Shown here piece by piece: positions 1-8,172 of a DNA stretch of 64,000 nucleotides. Origin of the DNA: Alphaproteobacteria bacterium (GTDB taxonomy: Bacteria > Pseudomonadota > Alphaproteobacteria > Geminicoccales > Geminicoccaceae). Positions within the stretch are counted from its first letter, which is position 1. Every line of letters starts with the position of its first letter. The notes beneath the pieces are model-generated. The model had not been told where the DNA came from. It saw nothing but the letters and a program-made list of their open reading frames with translations, and did not search any database. The position numbers and the translations under genes are program-made. The stretch is taken from assembly GCA_027045875.1 (NCBI GenBank), contig JALUAG010000107.1, positions 1-64,000 of the forward strand. The letters are read 5' to 3'.

Positions 1-2
1 AC

Positions 3-263
3 CCCGCCGCCCTCGCCGAGATGGTGGTGGCGCGCGGGCTCAACGTCCGTCGTACCGAGGAGCTGGCGCGCGCCGAGCGAGAGCGGCCCGCCCGTCGCCG
101 CCGCCCGCCGCCCGACCCCGACGTCGAGGCCGCGGCCGCGAGCCTCAGCCGGCTCCTGGGGCTCGAGGTGGCGATCCGCCCGCAGGGACGGGGCGGCCGG
201 CTGATCATCCGCTATTCCGACCCCGAACAGCTGGAGGCGCTGCGCCGACGGCTCGCCGGATAG
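3..263 (+). CDS. parB: ParB chromosome partitioning protein, C-terminal end (partial)
   Basis: The reading frame is open from the first bases of the window, so the gene starts upstream; the ATG at 21 is internal. The visible residues match the end of ParB: a helical stretch (LAEMVVARGLNVRRTEEL), a basic linker (ERPARRRRPPP), then the C-terminal dimerisation domain with RLLGLEVAIRP and GRLIIRYSDPEQLEALRRRL. ParB binds parS sites near the origin, spreads as a CTP-dependent clamp and works with ParA to segregate chromosomes. The ParB-CTP and parS-binding domains lie outside the window. Identity is confident from the C-terminal pattern. Confidence 0.85.
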   Translation, partial: PAALAEMVVARGLNVRRTEELARAERERPARRRRPPPDPDVEAAAASLSRLLGLEVAIRPQGRGGRLIIRYSDPEQLEALRRRLAG

Positions 264-271
264 TAGAAAAC

Positions 272-280
272 GGTGGATAA
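272..280 (-). promoter_or_regulatory. DnaA-box-like 9-mer
   Basis: The minus strand reads TTATCCACC, 8 of 9 bases of the DnaA consensus TTATCCACA, nine bases after the parB stop. Alphaproteobacterial parB genes often lie near the origin, which makes it worth noting. It is a single site with no cluster of boxes and no AT-rich unwinding element beside it, so it is not evidence of oriC. Confidence 0.2.
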
Positions 281-299
281 CCTCTAGGGGTTGTGCCAT

Positions 300-530
300 T
301 TGCGGTTGACAGACCACATATGTTGTGAGGAGATGGCCGCGGGGTGATGCAAGGAAGGGTCGCGCTTCCACACCGCCCCCCGGGGTCCCGCCATCTCCTT
401 TCGGGATGGATCCAGGGTGGTGTGTGCGCAAGTCCCGCTGCCCGATGCGCGAAGACGCGAGTCCGATCGATGCGGGTCGCTGCCCGGCCCGCCAGAACAG
501 GGAAAGGCCGCCCGCCGGGCGGCCTTTCTC
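300..530 (+). ncRNA. Candidate structured small RNA or parB 3' UTR
   Basis: No coding frame here looks real. The plus strand can form a long-range stem, AGGAGATGGC (328-337) with GCCATCTCCT (390-399). Nested inside it is GGAAG (353-357) with CTTCC (365-369), and the stretch ends at a strong hairpin at 502-528 with a pyrimidine tail. A TTGACA hexamer lies at 306-311, but no convincing -10 is spaced from it. It does not show the conserved cores of SRP RNA, tmRNA, RNase P RNA or the common riboswitches I know. It could be an independent small RNA or a structured parB 3' UTR. Confidence 0.3.
502..528 (+). terminator. Intrinsic terminator hairpin after parB / candidate RNA
   Basis: A perfect 12-bp stem, GAAAGGCCGCCC with GGGCGGCCTTTC, has a three-base loop and is followed on the plus strand by the pyrimidine-rich TCCTT. 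The minus-strand side lacks a T tract, so it most likely ends plus-strand transcription from parB or from the RNA candidate. It may also act as a barrier for the convergent acyl-CoA synthetase transcript ending at 546. Confidence 0.65.
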
Positions 531-545
531 CTTGCCGGCGCGGGC

Positions 546-2327
546 TCAGGCCGCCTTGCTGCCGTAGAGGGCCTCGAAACGGTCGCGGTAGCGCTGATGG
601 ACGAGATGACGGCGGATCTTGAGGGTCGGCGTCATCAACCCGTCGGCGATCGAGAACAGCCCGTCCAGGATGTCGAAGCGGCGCACCCGCTCGCTCGCCG
701 CCAGACGGGCGTTGGCCCGCTCCACCGCGGCGGCGATGGCGGCCCGGAAACGCTCGTCGCCGGCCAGCCGATGGAGCTCCGCCGGCAGTCCGTGGCGGCG
801 GGCGAAGCCTTGGACGAACTCGGGATCGGGCACGATCAGCGCCACCAGATAGGGGCGCCGGTCGCCGTAGACCGCGGCCTGGGCGATCTCCGGCTGGAAG
901 GCCAGCATCCCCTCCACCTTCTGCGGCGAGATGTTGTCGCCGCCCGAATTGACGATGATGTCTTTCTTGCGGTCGGTGATGCGCAGATAGCCCGCGGCGT
1001 CGAAGCTGCCGATATCGCCGGTGTGCAGCCAGCCGTCGCGCACCGTCCGCGCGGTGGCCACCTCGTCCTTCCAGTAGCCCTTCATGACGATCGGCCCGCG
1101 CACCAGGATCTCGCCGTCCTCGGCCAGCCGCACCTCGACGCCTTCGAGAGGCGGCCCCACGGTGTCGATGCGGCAGCGGCCGGGCGGGTTGCAGGAAATC
1201 ACCGGGCTCGCCTCGGTCTGGCCGTAGCCCTGCAGGAGCGGCAGGCCGAGGGCGAGGAAGAAGACCCCCACCTCGTAGTTGAGCGGCGCGCCGCCGGAGA
1301 CGAGCGCCTTCATGCGGCCGCCGAAACGGGCCGCCACCTTGCGCCGCACCAGTAGCTCGAGGGCGCGGTCGACCACCGCCTCGGCCGGCGCCAGCCGGCC
1401 CCGCTCGTAGCGCTTGCGGCCGAGGCGCACCGCCGCCTCGAACAGCCGCGACTTGAGCCCGCCCTCGCGGCGCAGCTGGCGCTCGATGCGCTGGCGCATG
1501 ACCTCGAACAGCCGCGGCACGCAGGTGAGGATGGTGGGCCGCGCCTCGAGCAGGTTGGTGGACAGCGCCTCGATGCCCTCGGCGTAGTAGATCTGGGCGC
1601 CGATGACGATCGGGAACCACAGGCCGGCGGTGTGCTCGTAGGCGTGGGAGAGGGGCAGGAAGGAGAGGAACACCTCGTCCTCGAGGCCGATCTGTTCGAG
1701 CAGCCGCACCGCGCCCCGCACGTCGGCCAGGATGTTGCCGTGGGTCAGCATCACCCCCTTGGGATGGCCGCTGGTGCCCGAGGTGTAGATGAAGCAGGCG
1801 ACATCCTCCCGCCCGAGCCGGTCGGTGTGGTCCACCGCCGGCAGCGCCGCCGCCAGCGCCTCCTCCCAGGAAGCGGTGACGAGGGCAGGGCGGGGCGCCG
1901 GCACCGGCGGCTCGACGCACAGGCAGGCCGCCACCCCGGGCGCCTCGGCGAGGGCGGGGAACAGGGTCTTCTGCAGATCTCTGGTCGAGCAGATGGCGGC
2001 CTTTGCTTCGCTGTGGTTGAGAATGTAGGCGTGATCCGCCACCGTGTTGGTGGTGTAGGCGGGCACGGTGACGGCGCCCGCGCGCATGATGGCGAGGTCG
2101 GCGATACACCATTCGGGGCGGTTCTCGGAGACCAGCACCACCCGGTCGCCGGGCTCCACGCCGCGGGCCGCGAGCCAGGCGGCGACGGCGCGGCTCTCGC
2201 GATCCACCCGCTGCCAGCTCCAGGGCCGGTAGGCGCCCTCGCGCTTGGCCCAGACGAAGGGCTGCTCGCCGCGGCGCGAAAGCGAATCCCGGAAGGCGGC
2301 GGGCAGGCTGGGGGCGGCTGTCGTCAT
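546..2327 (-). CDS. Long-chain acyl-CoA synthetase, AMP-forming (FadD/FAA1 type)
   Basis: Activates fatty or other carboxylic acids to acyl-CoA through an acyl-adenylate. The ANL-family core motifs are clear: the phosphate-binding loop YTSGTSGHPKG near residue 180, the adenine motif GYGQTEASPVISCN, GWLHTGDIG, and DRKKDIIVNSGGDNISP before the C-terminal domain. Length is 593 residues, usual for the bacterial FAA1-like group. The start was placed at MTTAAPSLPAAF because the 39 residues of frame upstream are low-complexity and not family-like. It is divergent from pepF with 94 bp between the starts. Substrate chain length cannot be read from sequence; malonyl-CoA decarboxylase at 5628 also acts on acyl-CoA but is not in the same operon. 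Confidence 0.88.
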   Translation of the reverse strand: MTTAAPSLPAAFRDSLSRRGEQPFVWAKREGAYRPWSWQRVDRESRAVAAWLAARGVEPGDRVVLVSENRPEWCIADLAIMRAGAVTVPAYTTNTVADHAYILNHSEAKAAICSTRDLQKTLFPALAEAPGVAACLCVEPPVPAPRPALVTASWEEALAAALPAVDHTDRLGREDVACFIYTSGTSGHPKGVMLTHGNILADVRGAVRLLEQIGLEDEVFLSFLPLSHAYEHTAGLWFPIVIGAQIYYAEGIEALSTNLLEARPTILTCVPRLFEVMRQRIERQLRREGGLKSRLFEAAVRLGRKRYERGRLAPAEAVVDRALELLVRRKVAARFGGRMKALVSGGAPLNYEVGVFFLALGLPLLQGYGQTEASPVISCNPPGRCRIDTVGPPLEGVEVRLAEDGEILVRGPIVMKGYWKDEVATARTVRDGWLHTGDIGSFDAAGYLRITDRKKDIIVNSGGDNISPQKVEGMLAFQPEIAQAAVYGDRRPYLVALIVPDPEFVQGFARRHGLPAELHRLAGDERFRAAIAAAVERANARLAASERVRRFDILDGLFSIADGLMTPTLKIRRHLVHQRYRDRFEALYGSKAA

Positions 2328-2421
2328 CGGCGGGGGCTCCGCTGCGGCTGCCGGGCGCGGCGGCTGTGGATCGCCGCCTGCGCCGCCATATATCTGACCC
2401 GCGTCAAGAGGAGAAGCATCG

Positions 2422-4239
2422 ATGCCGGAGACCGCCACCGCCACCCGCGCCGCCGATTCCGCCGCCGCCCCGCCGCCCGAGTGGGACCTCGGCGATCTCT
2501 ACGCCGGCCCCGAGGATCCGCGCATCGCCGCCGATCTCGAGGCGGCGGCCGGGGAGGCGGCGGCCCTCGAGGAGGGCTTCAAGGGGCGCCTCGCGACGCT
2601 TCCGGCGGACCGTCTCGCGGAGCTCCTGCGCCGTTACGAGGCGGTCGAGGAGCGGCTCGGCAAGGTCTTCTCCTACGCCCAGCTCCTCTTCGCCACCCGC
2701 CGGCAGGACGAGACGGTGGGCCGTTTCTATCAGGGGGTGCGCGAGCGGGTCACCGAGATCTCGAGCCGCCTCTTATTCGTGACCCTGGAGTTCAACCGGC
2801 TCGAGGACGCCGATCTCGAGGCGCGTCTCGCGGAATCGCCCGACCTCGCCCGCTACCGCCCCTGGCTGCGCAACCTCCGCGCCTTCCGTCCGCACCAGCT
2901 CGCCGACGAGGTGGAGCGGGTGCTGCACGAGAAGTCCCTCACCTCGCGCGGTGCCTGGGTGCGGCTGTTCGACGAGACGACGGCCGCCCTGCGCTTTCCC
3001 TTCCGGGGCCAGGAGCTCACCAGCAGCGAGATCTTCGACCGCCTCCAGGACAAGGACCGCGAGGCGCGGCGCGAGGCGGCGGCGGCGGTGAGCGGGGTGC
3101 TGGGCGAGCATCTCAGGCTGTTCGTGCGGGTCACCAACACCCTCGCCAAGGACAAGCAGCTCGAGGACGGCTGGCGGCGCTTCCCGCGGCCCATCTCCTC
3201 GCGCAACCTCGCCAACCAGGTCGAGGACGAGGTGGTGGACGCGCTGATCGCGGCGGTGCGCGCCGCCTATCCCCGCATCTCGCACCGCTACTACGCCCTC
3301 AAGGCGCGCTGGCTGGGGCTCGAGCGGCTCGAGTACTGGGACCGCAACGCGCCGCTGCCGGAGGAGCCGGACGAGCGGCGCCCCTGGGAGGAGGCCCGCG
3401 ACATCGTGCTCGGCGCCTACCGGCGCTTCTCGCCGCGCCTCGCCGCCATCGTCGAGCGCTTCTTCCGCGAGCGCTGGATCGACGCCGCCCCGCGTCCCGG
3501 CAAGGACAGCGGCGCCTTCTGCCATCCCACCGTGCCGGCGGTCCATCCCTACGTGCTCATGAACTACCAGGGGCGCAACCGGGACGTCATGACCCTGGCC
3601 CACGAACTCGGCCACGGCGTCCACCAGATGCTGGCGGCCAGGCAGGGCTATCTGATGGCCGGCACCCCCCTCACCCTGGCCGAGACCGCCTCGGTGTTCG
3701 GCGAGCAGCTCACCTTCGGGGCGCTCCTCGAAGCCGAGACCGATCCCCTGCGGCGGCGAGTGCTGCTGGCCTCCAAGATCGAGGACATGATCAACACGGT
3801 GGTGCGGCAGATCGCCTTCTGCGAGTTCGAGATCGCCCTCCACGACCGGCGCCGCGAAGGGGAGCTCACCGCCGAGGAGATCGGCGCCCTCTGGATGGAG
3901 GTGCAGGAGCGCAGCCTCGGGCCGGCCTTCCTCCTGCGCGAGGATTACGCCGTCTGGTGGAGCTACATCCCCCACTTCGTCCACGTGCCCTTCTACGTCT
4001 ACGCCTACGCCTTCGGCGAGTGCCTCGTGAACGCCCTCTACGCGGTCTACGAGCAGCAGCCCGAGGGCTTCGTCGAGAAGTACGAGCGCCTGCTCGAGGC
4101 GGGCGGGACGCTGCGGCATCGCGAGCTCCTCGCGCCCTTCGGGCTCGATGCCGGCGATCCCGGCTTCTGGCAGCGCGGGCTGGGCGTGATCGAGGGCTAC
4201 ATCGACCGCCTCGAGGCCGAACTGGCGGAGGCGAGGTGA
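2422..4239 (+). CDS. pepF: Oligoendopeptidase F family zinc metallopeptidase (M3)
   Basis: Cytoplasmic M3-family peptidase that cleaves short peptides. The zinc site HELGH is at residues 394-398 within MTLAHELGHGVHQ, followed about 25 residues later by the third-ligand helix (TLAETASVFGEQL). Length is 605 residues, typical of PepF and its M3B relatives. The ATG is supported by AGAGGAG eight bases upstream. The last bases overlap the GTG start of the ABC1-kinase gene (GTGA), so the two genes are translationally coupled. Natural substrates are unknown. Confidence 0.92.
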   Translation: MPETATATRAADSAAAPPPEWDLGDLYAGPEDPRIAADLEAAAGEAAALEEGFKGRLATLPADRLAELLRRYEAVEERLGKVFSYAQLLFATRRQDETVGRFYQGVRERVTEISSRLLFVTLEFNRLEDADLEARLAESPDLARYRPWLRNLRAFRPHQLADEVERVLHEKSLTSRGAWVRLFDETTAALRFPFRGQELTSSEIFDRLQDKDREARREAAAAVSGVLGEHLRLFVRVTNTLAKDKQLEDGWRRFPRPISSRNLANQVEDEVVDALIAAVRAAYPRISHRYYALKARWLGLERLEYWDRNAPLPEEPDERRPWEEARDIVLGAYRRFSPRLAAIVERFFRERWIDAAPRPGKDSGAFCHPTVPAVHPYVLMNYQGRNRDVMTLAHELGHGVHQMLAARQGYLMAGTPLTLAETASVFGEQLTFGALLEAETDPLRRRVLLASKIEDMINTVVRQIAFCEFEIALHDRRREGELTAEEIGALWMEVQERSLGPAFLLREDYAVWWSYIPHFVHVPFYVYAYAFGECLVNALYAVYEQQPEGFVEKYERLLEAGGTLRHRELLAPFGLDAGDPGFWQRGLGVIEGYIDRLEAELAEAR

Positions 4240-5612
4240 GCAGCGATTCCGCTTCCAGCGCGCCGGCGGCGCGGAGCGAGAACCGCCTCGCCGCCCGCAT
4301 GCGCCGCTACGCCCGGGTCTCCGGGGTGGTGGCCGGCGAGGCGGCCCGCTTCGCCGGCCGGCGCCTCCTGGGCCGCGGCGGCGTCGACAGCGCCACCCAC
4401 GCCGCCGAGATCAAGGCCGCCCTCGGTGGGCTCAAGGGGCCGCTCATGAAGGTGGCGCAGATGCTGGCCACCATCCCCGACGCCCTGCCCGCCGACTATG
4501 CGGTCGAGCTCGCCCAGCTCCAGAGCAACGCGCCGCCCATGGGCCGACCCTTCGTGCGTCGCCGCATGGCCGCCGAGCTGGGGCGCGACTGGCGGCGGCA
4601 TTTCCGCGAGTTCCCCCTGGAACCGGCGGCCGCCGCCTCCCTCGGCCAGGTGCACCGGGCGGTGCTCGCCGACGGGCGCACGGTCGCCTGCAAGCTCCAG
4701 TATCCCGACATCGAGAGCGCGGTGGAGGCGGATCTCGCCCAGCTCCGCCTCGTGTTCGCCATCTACAGGCGCTACGATGCCGCCATCGACACCGCCCGCA
4801 TCTACGAGGAGATCTGCGCCCGGCTGCGCGAGGAGATCGACTACGAGCGCGAGGCCCGCCATCTGCGCCTCTATGCCGAGATGCTGGCCGACGAGCCCGA
4901 GGTCCACGTGCCGGTGCCGGCGGATCCCCTCTGCACCCGGCGCCTTTTGACCATGAGCTGGCTCGAGGGGCGACCGCTCCTCGCCTTCAAGACGGCGCCC
5001 CGGGAGCTGCGCAACGCCCTCGCGCTCAGGATGTTCCGCGCCTGGTACATCCCCTTCTACCGCTACGGGGTGATCCACGGCGATCCCCATCTCGGCAACT
5101 ACACGGTGCGCGAGGATTTCCATCTCAATCTGATGGATTTCGGCTGCGTCCGCATCTTCGAGCCGAGCTTCGTGGGCGCGGTGATCGATCTCTACTGGGC
5201 GCTCGTGCGCGGCGACCGCGATCTCGCCGTCCACGCCTACGAGACCTGGGGCTTTTCCCATCTCACCGACGAGGTCATCGACATCCTCAACGAATGGGCG
5301 GCCTATCTCTACGGGCCACTGATGGAGGACCGGCCGCGGCTGATCGACGAGAGCCGCAGCTCCCACGAGGGTCGTCGGGTGGCGATCCGGGTCCACCGCC
5401 GCCTGCGCGAGGCGGGCGGGGTGATGCCGCCCCGCGAATTCGTCTTCATGGACCGCGCCGCCATCGGCCTCGGCGCCGTGTTCCTCCATCTGGCGGCGGA
5501 GGTGAACTGGCACCGGCTCTTCCTGGAGCTGATCGACGGCTTCGACCTCGATGCCCTCGCTGCCCGCCAGCGGGCGGCGCTCGCCCGCCACGGCCTCGCG
5601 CCCGCCGCCTGA
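4236..5612 (+). CDS. ABC1/UbiB (AarF) family atypical kinase
   Basis: Member of the ABC1 atypical-kinase family (UbiB/COQ8), whose members act in ubiquinone or isoprenoid lipid metabolism; here the target is unknown. Family hallmarks are AAASLGQVH at 132-140 (the alanine-rich nucleotide loop), the catalytic-loop HGDPHLGN at 281-288 and the metal-binding DFG at 301-303. Length is 458 residues. There is no C-terminal membrane pair like that of E. coli UbiB, so this is probably the shorter AarF-like group. The start is GTG overlapping the pepF stop by four bases; the open frame continues far upstream, but only as the antisense shadow of neighbouring genes. Confidence 0.85.
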   Translation: MSSDSASSAPAARSENRLAARMRRYARVSGVVAGEAARFAGRRLLGRGGVDSATHAAEIKAALGGLKGPLMKVAQMLATIPDALPADYAVELAQLQSNAPPMGRPFVRRRMAAELGRDWRRHFREFPLEPAAAASLGQVHRAVLADGRTVACKLQYPDIESAVEADLAQLRLVFAIYRRYDAAIDTARIYEEICARLREEIDYEREARHLRLYAEMLADEPEVHVPVPADPLCTRRLLTMSWLEGRPLLAFKTAPRELRNALALRMFRAWYIPFYRYGVIHGDPHLGNYTVREDFHLNLMDFGCVRIFEPSFVGAVIDLYWALVRGDRDLAVHAYETWGFSHLTDEVIDILNEWAAYLYGPLMEDRPRLIDESRSSHEGRRVAIRVHRRLREAGGVMPPREFVFMDRAAIGLGAVFLHLAAEVNWHRLFLELIDGFDLDALAARQRAALARHGLAPAA

Positions 5613-5627
5613 ACCCCTGCGCGCCCT

Positions 5628-6947
5628 TCAGTCCGGCAGCGGCGGCAGCAGCGCCTTGACCGAGGGCGAGTGGATCACCTCGCCGCTCGCCACATAGGCC
5701 TCGTGGTTGCGCTCGATGCGGGCCGGATCGTAAAGATAGTTGACCAGTATGCCGTGGCTCTCGGCCAGCCCCTTGGCCGAGACGTCCGCCAGCCAGTTGA
5801 TCCGTTCCAGTCTGGCCCCATTGTGGAGGTGGAAGCGGGCCACCGGATCCCGCGGCCGGCCCCGCTCCTTCACCCGCACCAGATAATGGGCGCAGAGGCG
5901 CTTGAGGGGCGTCTCGAGGGCCTCGGTCGCCTCGGTGTCCCGGTGCCAGTCCGCCTCCTCGAGACGGGCGAGGGCCGCCCGTTCCTTCTCGCCGATCACC
6001 GGATCGTCCCGCTGGCGCGCCTCCTCGAGCCAGGCGGCGAAGCCGGGCACCGGCGAGAGGGTGGCGAACTGACGCAGATGCGGCAGCTCGCGCTGGAGAT
6101 CGGCGACCACCAGCTTGATCAGGAAGTTGCCGAGGGTGACGCCCCTGAGCCCCTCGTGGCAGTTGTTGATGGAATAGAAGATGGCGGTATCGGCATCGCG
6201 TGGCGGGAACACGGGCGCCGCCTCGTCGAGGAGCGGCTGCACCTTGTCCGCCATGCCCTTGACGAGCGCCACCTCGACGAAGATCAGCGGTTCGTCGGGC
6301 ATCGCCGGATGGAAGAAGGCGAAGCAGCGGCGGTCCTCGGCCAGCCGGCGGCGCAGCGCCTCGAGGGCCGGGATGCGGTGCACCTTCTCGTAGCGGACGA
6401 TCTTCTCGAGCAGCGAGGCGGGACTGTTCCAGTCGATGCGGGTGAGGCTCAAAAAGCCCGGGTTGAACCAGCCCGACAGCAGTCCGTGGAGATCGGAATC
6501 GACGGTGGCGAGCTCGGGATGGGCGCGGAGGTGGCCCATGAGCTCGGCCCGGAGCTCGACGAGGCGGCGCGTGCCCTGGGGGGCCATGTTCATGCGCCGG
6601 AAGAGCTCCTGGCGCGGCGCCTCGGTGGTGCGGTGGAGCGCCCGCCGCCGCTCGGCGTCGGGCGTCTGCAGATAGGCCTCGATGGCGGCGGCGATCGCCT
6701 CCGGATCGGCCTCGAACTCGCGCAGGAGCGTGAGGAAGAAGCGCAGCCGCGCCTCGCCGTCCATCGCCAGATAGGCCTCCATCACCTCGCGGGCGAGGGC
6801 GGTGCCCGAGGCCTCGCCGCGGGTCGACAGGAGATCCCGGCACAGGGCCACGATATCGCGGCGGCGGTTGCCGCGCAGGCGCAGCAGATCGCGCCCCGCG
6901 TCGGCGATCGAGATCAGGAGCTGGTTGACGAGACTGCCGGCGGGCAT
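5628..6947 (-). CDS. Malonyl-CoA decarboxylase
   Basis: Converts malonyl-CoA to acetyl-CoA and CO2. The protein aligns by eye over its length with the MCD family: an all-helical N-terminal domain, then the acetyltransferase-like catalytic half with FYSINNCHEGLRGVTLGNF and HLHNGARLERINWLADVS, followed by the SHGILVNYLYD stretch. Length is 439 residues from the ATG chosen (MPAGSLVNQLL); a further in-frame ATG 54 bases upstream gives a less family-like start. It is convergent with the ABC1-kinase gene 15 bp away. The matB/matC malonate-use partners are not adjacent, so a role in malonyl-CoA balance is equally possible. Confidence 0.9.
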   Translation of the reverse strand: MPAGSLVNQLLISIADAGRDLLRLRGNRRRDIVALCRDLLSTRGEASGTALAREVMEAYLAMDGEARLRFFLTLLREFEADPEAIAAAIEAYLQTPDAERRRALHRTTEAPRQELFRRMNMAPQGTRRLVELRAELMGHLRAHPELATVDSDLHGLLSGWFNPGFLSLTRIDWNSPASLLEKIVRYEKVHRIPALEALRRRLAEDRRCFAFFHPAMPDEPLIFVEVALVKGMADKVQPLLDEAAPVFPPRDADTAIFYSINNCHEGLRGVTLGNFLIKLVVADLQRELPHLRQFATLSPVPGFAAWLEEARQRDDPVIGEKERAALARLEEADWHRDTEATEALETPLKRLCAHYLVRVKERGRPRDPVARFHLHNGARLERINWLADVSAKGLAESHGILVNYLYDPARIERNHEAYVASGEVIHSPSVKALLPPLPD

Positions 6948-7020
6948 GGTCCGATCTTCATCCGGAGGGCCTCGCCCTCTCCCATAGAGCCGGGACGCCA
7001 CCCCGGCAACGCGCCCTTCG

Positions 7021-7512
7021 TCACCCCCGCTCCGACGCCTCCCGCAGCGCCGCCTCGAGCCGGTCGAGGAGCGGGATCTGGCTGTCGCGGATCTTGCGCC
7101 GGGCGGTCGCGAGATCGAACCAGGCGCCGCGATCGATCTCGGGAAAGCGCGCGATCCTGCCGGATCCGGGCGGCCATTCCATCGTGAACGGGTTGCTCCG
7201 CAGCCGGCCCGGGTCGGCGTCGCCGGCGAAGGCCCAGGCCTCGACGATCTTGCCGCCCCGCTGGCGGATGCGCCCGAGCGGCAGAAAGGGGCCCCGGGCC
7301 TCGAAGCCGGTCTCCTCGCGGAACTCCCGGACGGCGGTGGCCAGCGGTTCCTCGCCCTCCTCCGGCTCGCCCTTGGGGATCGACCATACCCCCTCGTCGC
7401 GGCGGGCGAAGAAGGGGCCGCCCGGATGGACCAGGAACACCTCGATGCGGCCGTCGCGCCGTCGGTACATGAGAAGGCCGGCGCTGCGCCGGTCCGTCGC
7501 GCCCGCGCTCAC
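7021..7512 (-). CDS. NUDIX hydrolase
   Basis: Small NUDIX pyrophosphohydrolase of 163 residues. The Nudix box (G-x5-E-x7-REUxEExGU) is complete, starting at PKGEPEEGEE and ending in REFREETGF. The preceding RSAGLLMYRRRDG and FLVHPGGPFF, and the DEGVWSIPKG turn, match the group annotated as predicted NTP pyrophosphohydrolases; the substrate cannot be assigned. The GTG start overlaps the TGA of the SixA-like gene (GTGA), so the two are coupled. Confidence 0.88.
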   Translation of the reverse strand: MSAGATDRRSAGLLMYRRRDGRIEVFLVHPGGPFFARRDEGVWSIPKGEPEEGEEPLATAVREFREETGFEARGPFLPLGRIRQRGGKIVEAWAFAGDADPGRLRSNPFTMEWPPGSGRIARFPEIDRGAWFDLATARRKIRDSQIPLLDRLEAALREASERG

Positions 7513-8072
7513 GGCGATGGCGGCTCCCGCGCGAGCATCGCCGGGGTGCGGTAGGCGAGCAGCCGCCCGGCATGAATCGCGATCTCCCGCCAGTCCTCGA
7601 TCGGCAGGCCGATGCGGGCGAGGGCGGCGGTGGGGAACTTGGCCTCGAGCCGGCCGCGCTCCGGATCCGCCTCGGCGACGAGCCGCAGAGCGAGGCCGTG
7701 CAGGCCCGGATTGTGGCCGACCAGCATCAGACGGCGCACCTCCCCCTCCTGGCGGCGGACGATCTCCAGCATGCGCCCCGGGCTCGCCAGATAGAGGCTC
7801 CGCAGGTAGCGGATCTCCGGCAGCTCGGCGAGCTCCGCGAAGGCCAGCGCCAGGGTGCGGCGCGCGCGCACCGCGGTCGAGCACAGCACCCGGTCGGGCA
7901 GGATCCCCTCCGATCGCAGCCAGGCGCCCATCGCGCGGGCGGCCCGGATGCCGCGCGGTGCGAGGTCGCGATCGTGATCCTCGACGCCCGGCTCGTCGTG
8001 GCGCGACTTGGCGTGACGGAACAGCAGCAGCTCGCGCAGCGGATCGCCTCCCCGGCCGGCGCCGGCTCCCAT
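7509..8072 (-). CDS. SixA-type phosphohistidine phosphatase (histidine phosphatase family)
   Basis: Histidine-phosphatase superfamily protein of 187 residues with the N-terminal RHAKS motif (catalytic His at residue 20), the [14 protein letters not shown] segment typical of SixA, and the second histidine in [10 protein letters not shown]. SixA enzymes remove phosphate from phosphohistidine carriers, such as phosphotransfer proteins; the partner here is unknown. The start is the ATG at 8072, about 100 bp from the divergent ppk. It is first gene of a two-gene unit with the NUDIX hydrolase. Confidence 0.85.
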   Translation of the reverse strand: MGAGAGRGGDPLRELLLFRHAKSRHDEPGVEDHDRDLAPRGIRAARAMGAWLRSEGILPDRVLCSTAVRARRTLALAFAELAELPEIRYLRSLYLASPGRMLEIVRRQEGEVRRLMLVGHNPGLHGLALRLVAEADPERGRLEAKFPTAALARIGLPIEDWREIAIHAGRLLAYRTPAMLAREPPSP

Positions 8073-8172
8073 GACAACGGGCCGGCGGCGGACTAGATTG
8101 CAGGATGTTCAGAGCCTATCGCCTCGCCCGCCGGACACCAAGGGCGACGGCGCCAATCGGGGAACGCGGATC

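Noticed and set aside
300-530. SRP RNA, tmRNA, RNase P RNA or common riboswitch
   Set aside because: The conserved cores I know for these RNAs are not present.
272-545. Replication origin
   Set aside because: Only one DnaA-box-like sequence and no AT-rich element or cluster of boxes.
1632-4235. Upstream extension of the ABC1-kinase frame to 1326 residues
   Set aside because: The extension runs antisense to the acyl-CoA synthetase and in another frame of pepF; the GTG overlapping the pepF stop is the natural start.
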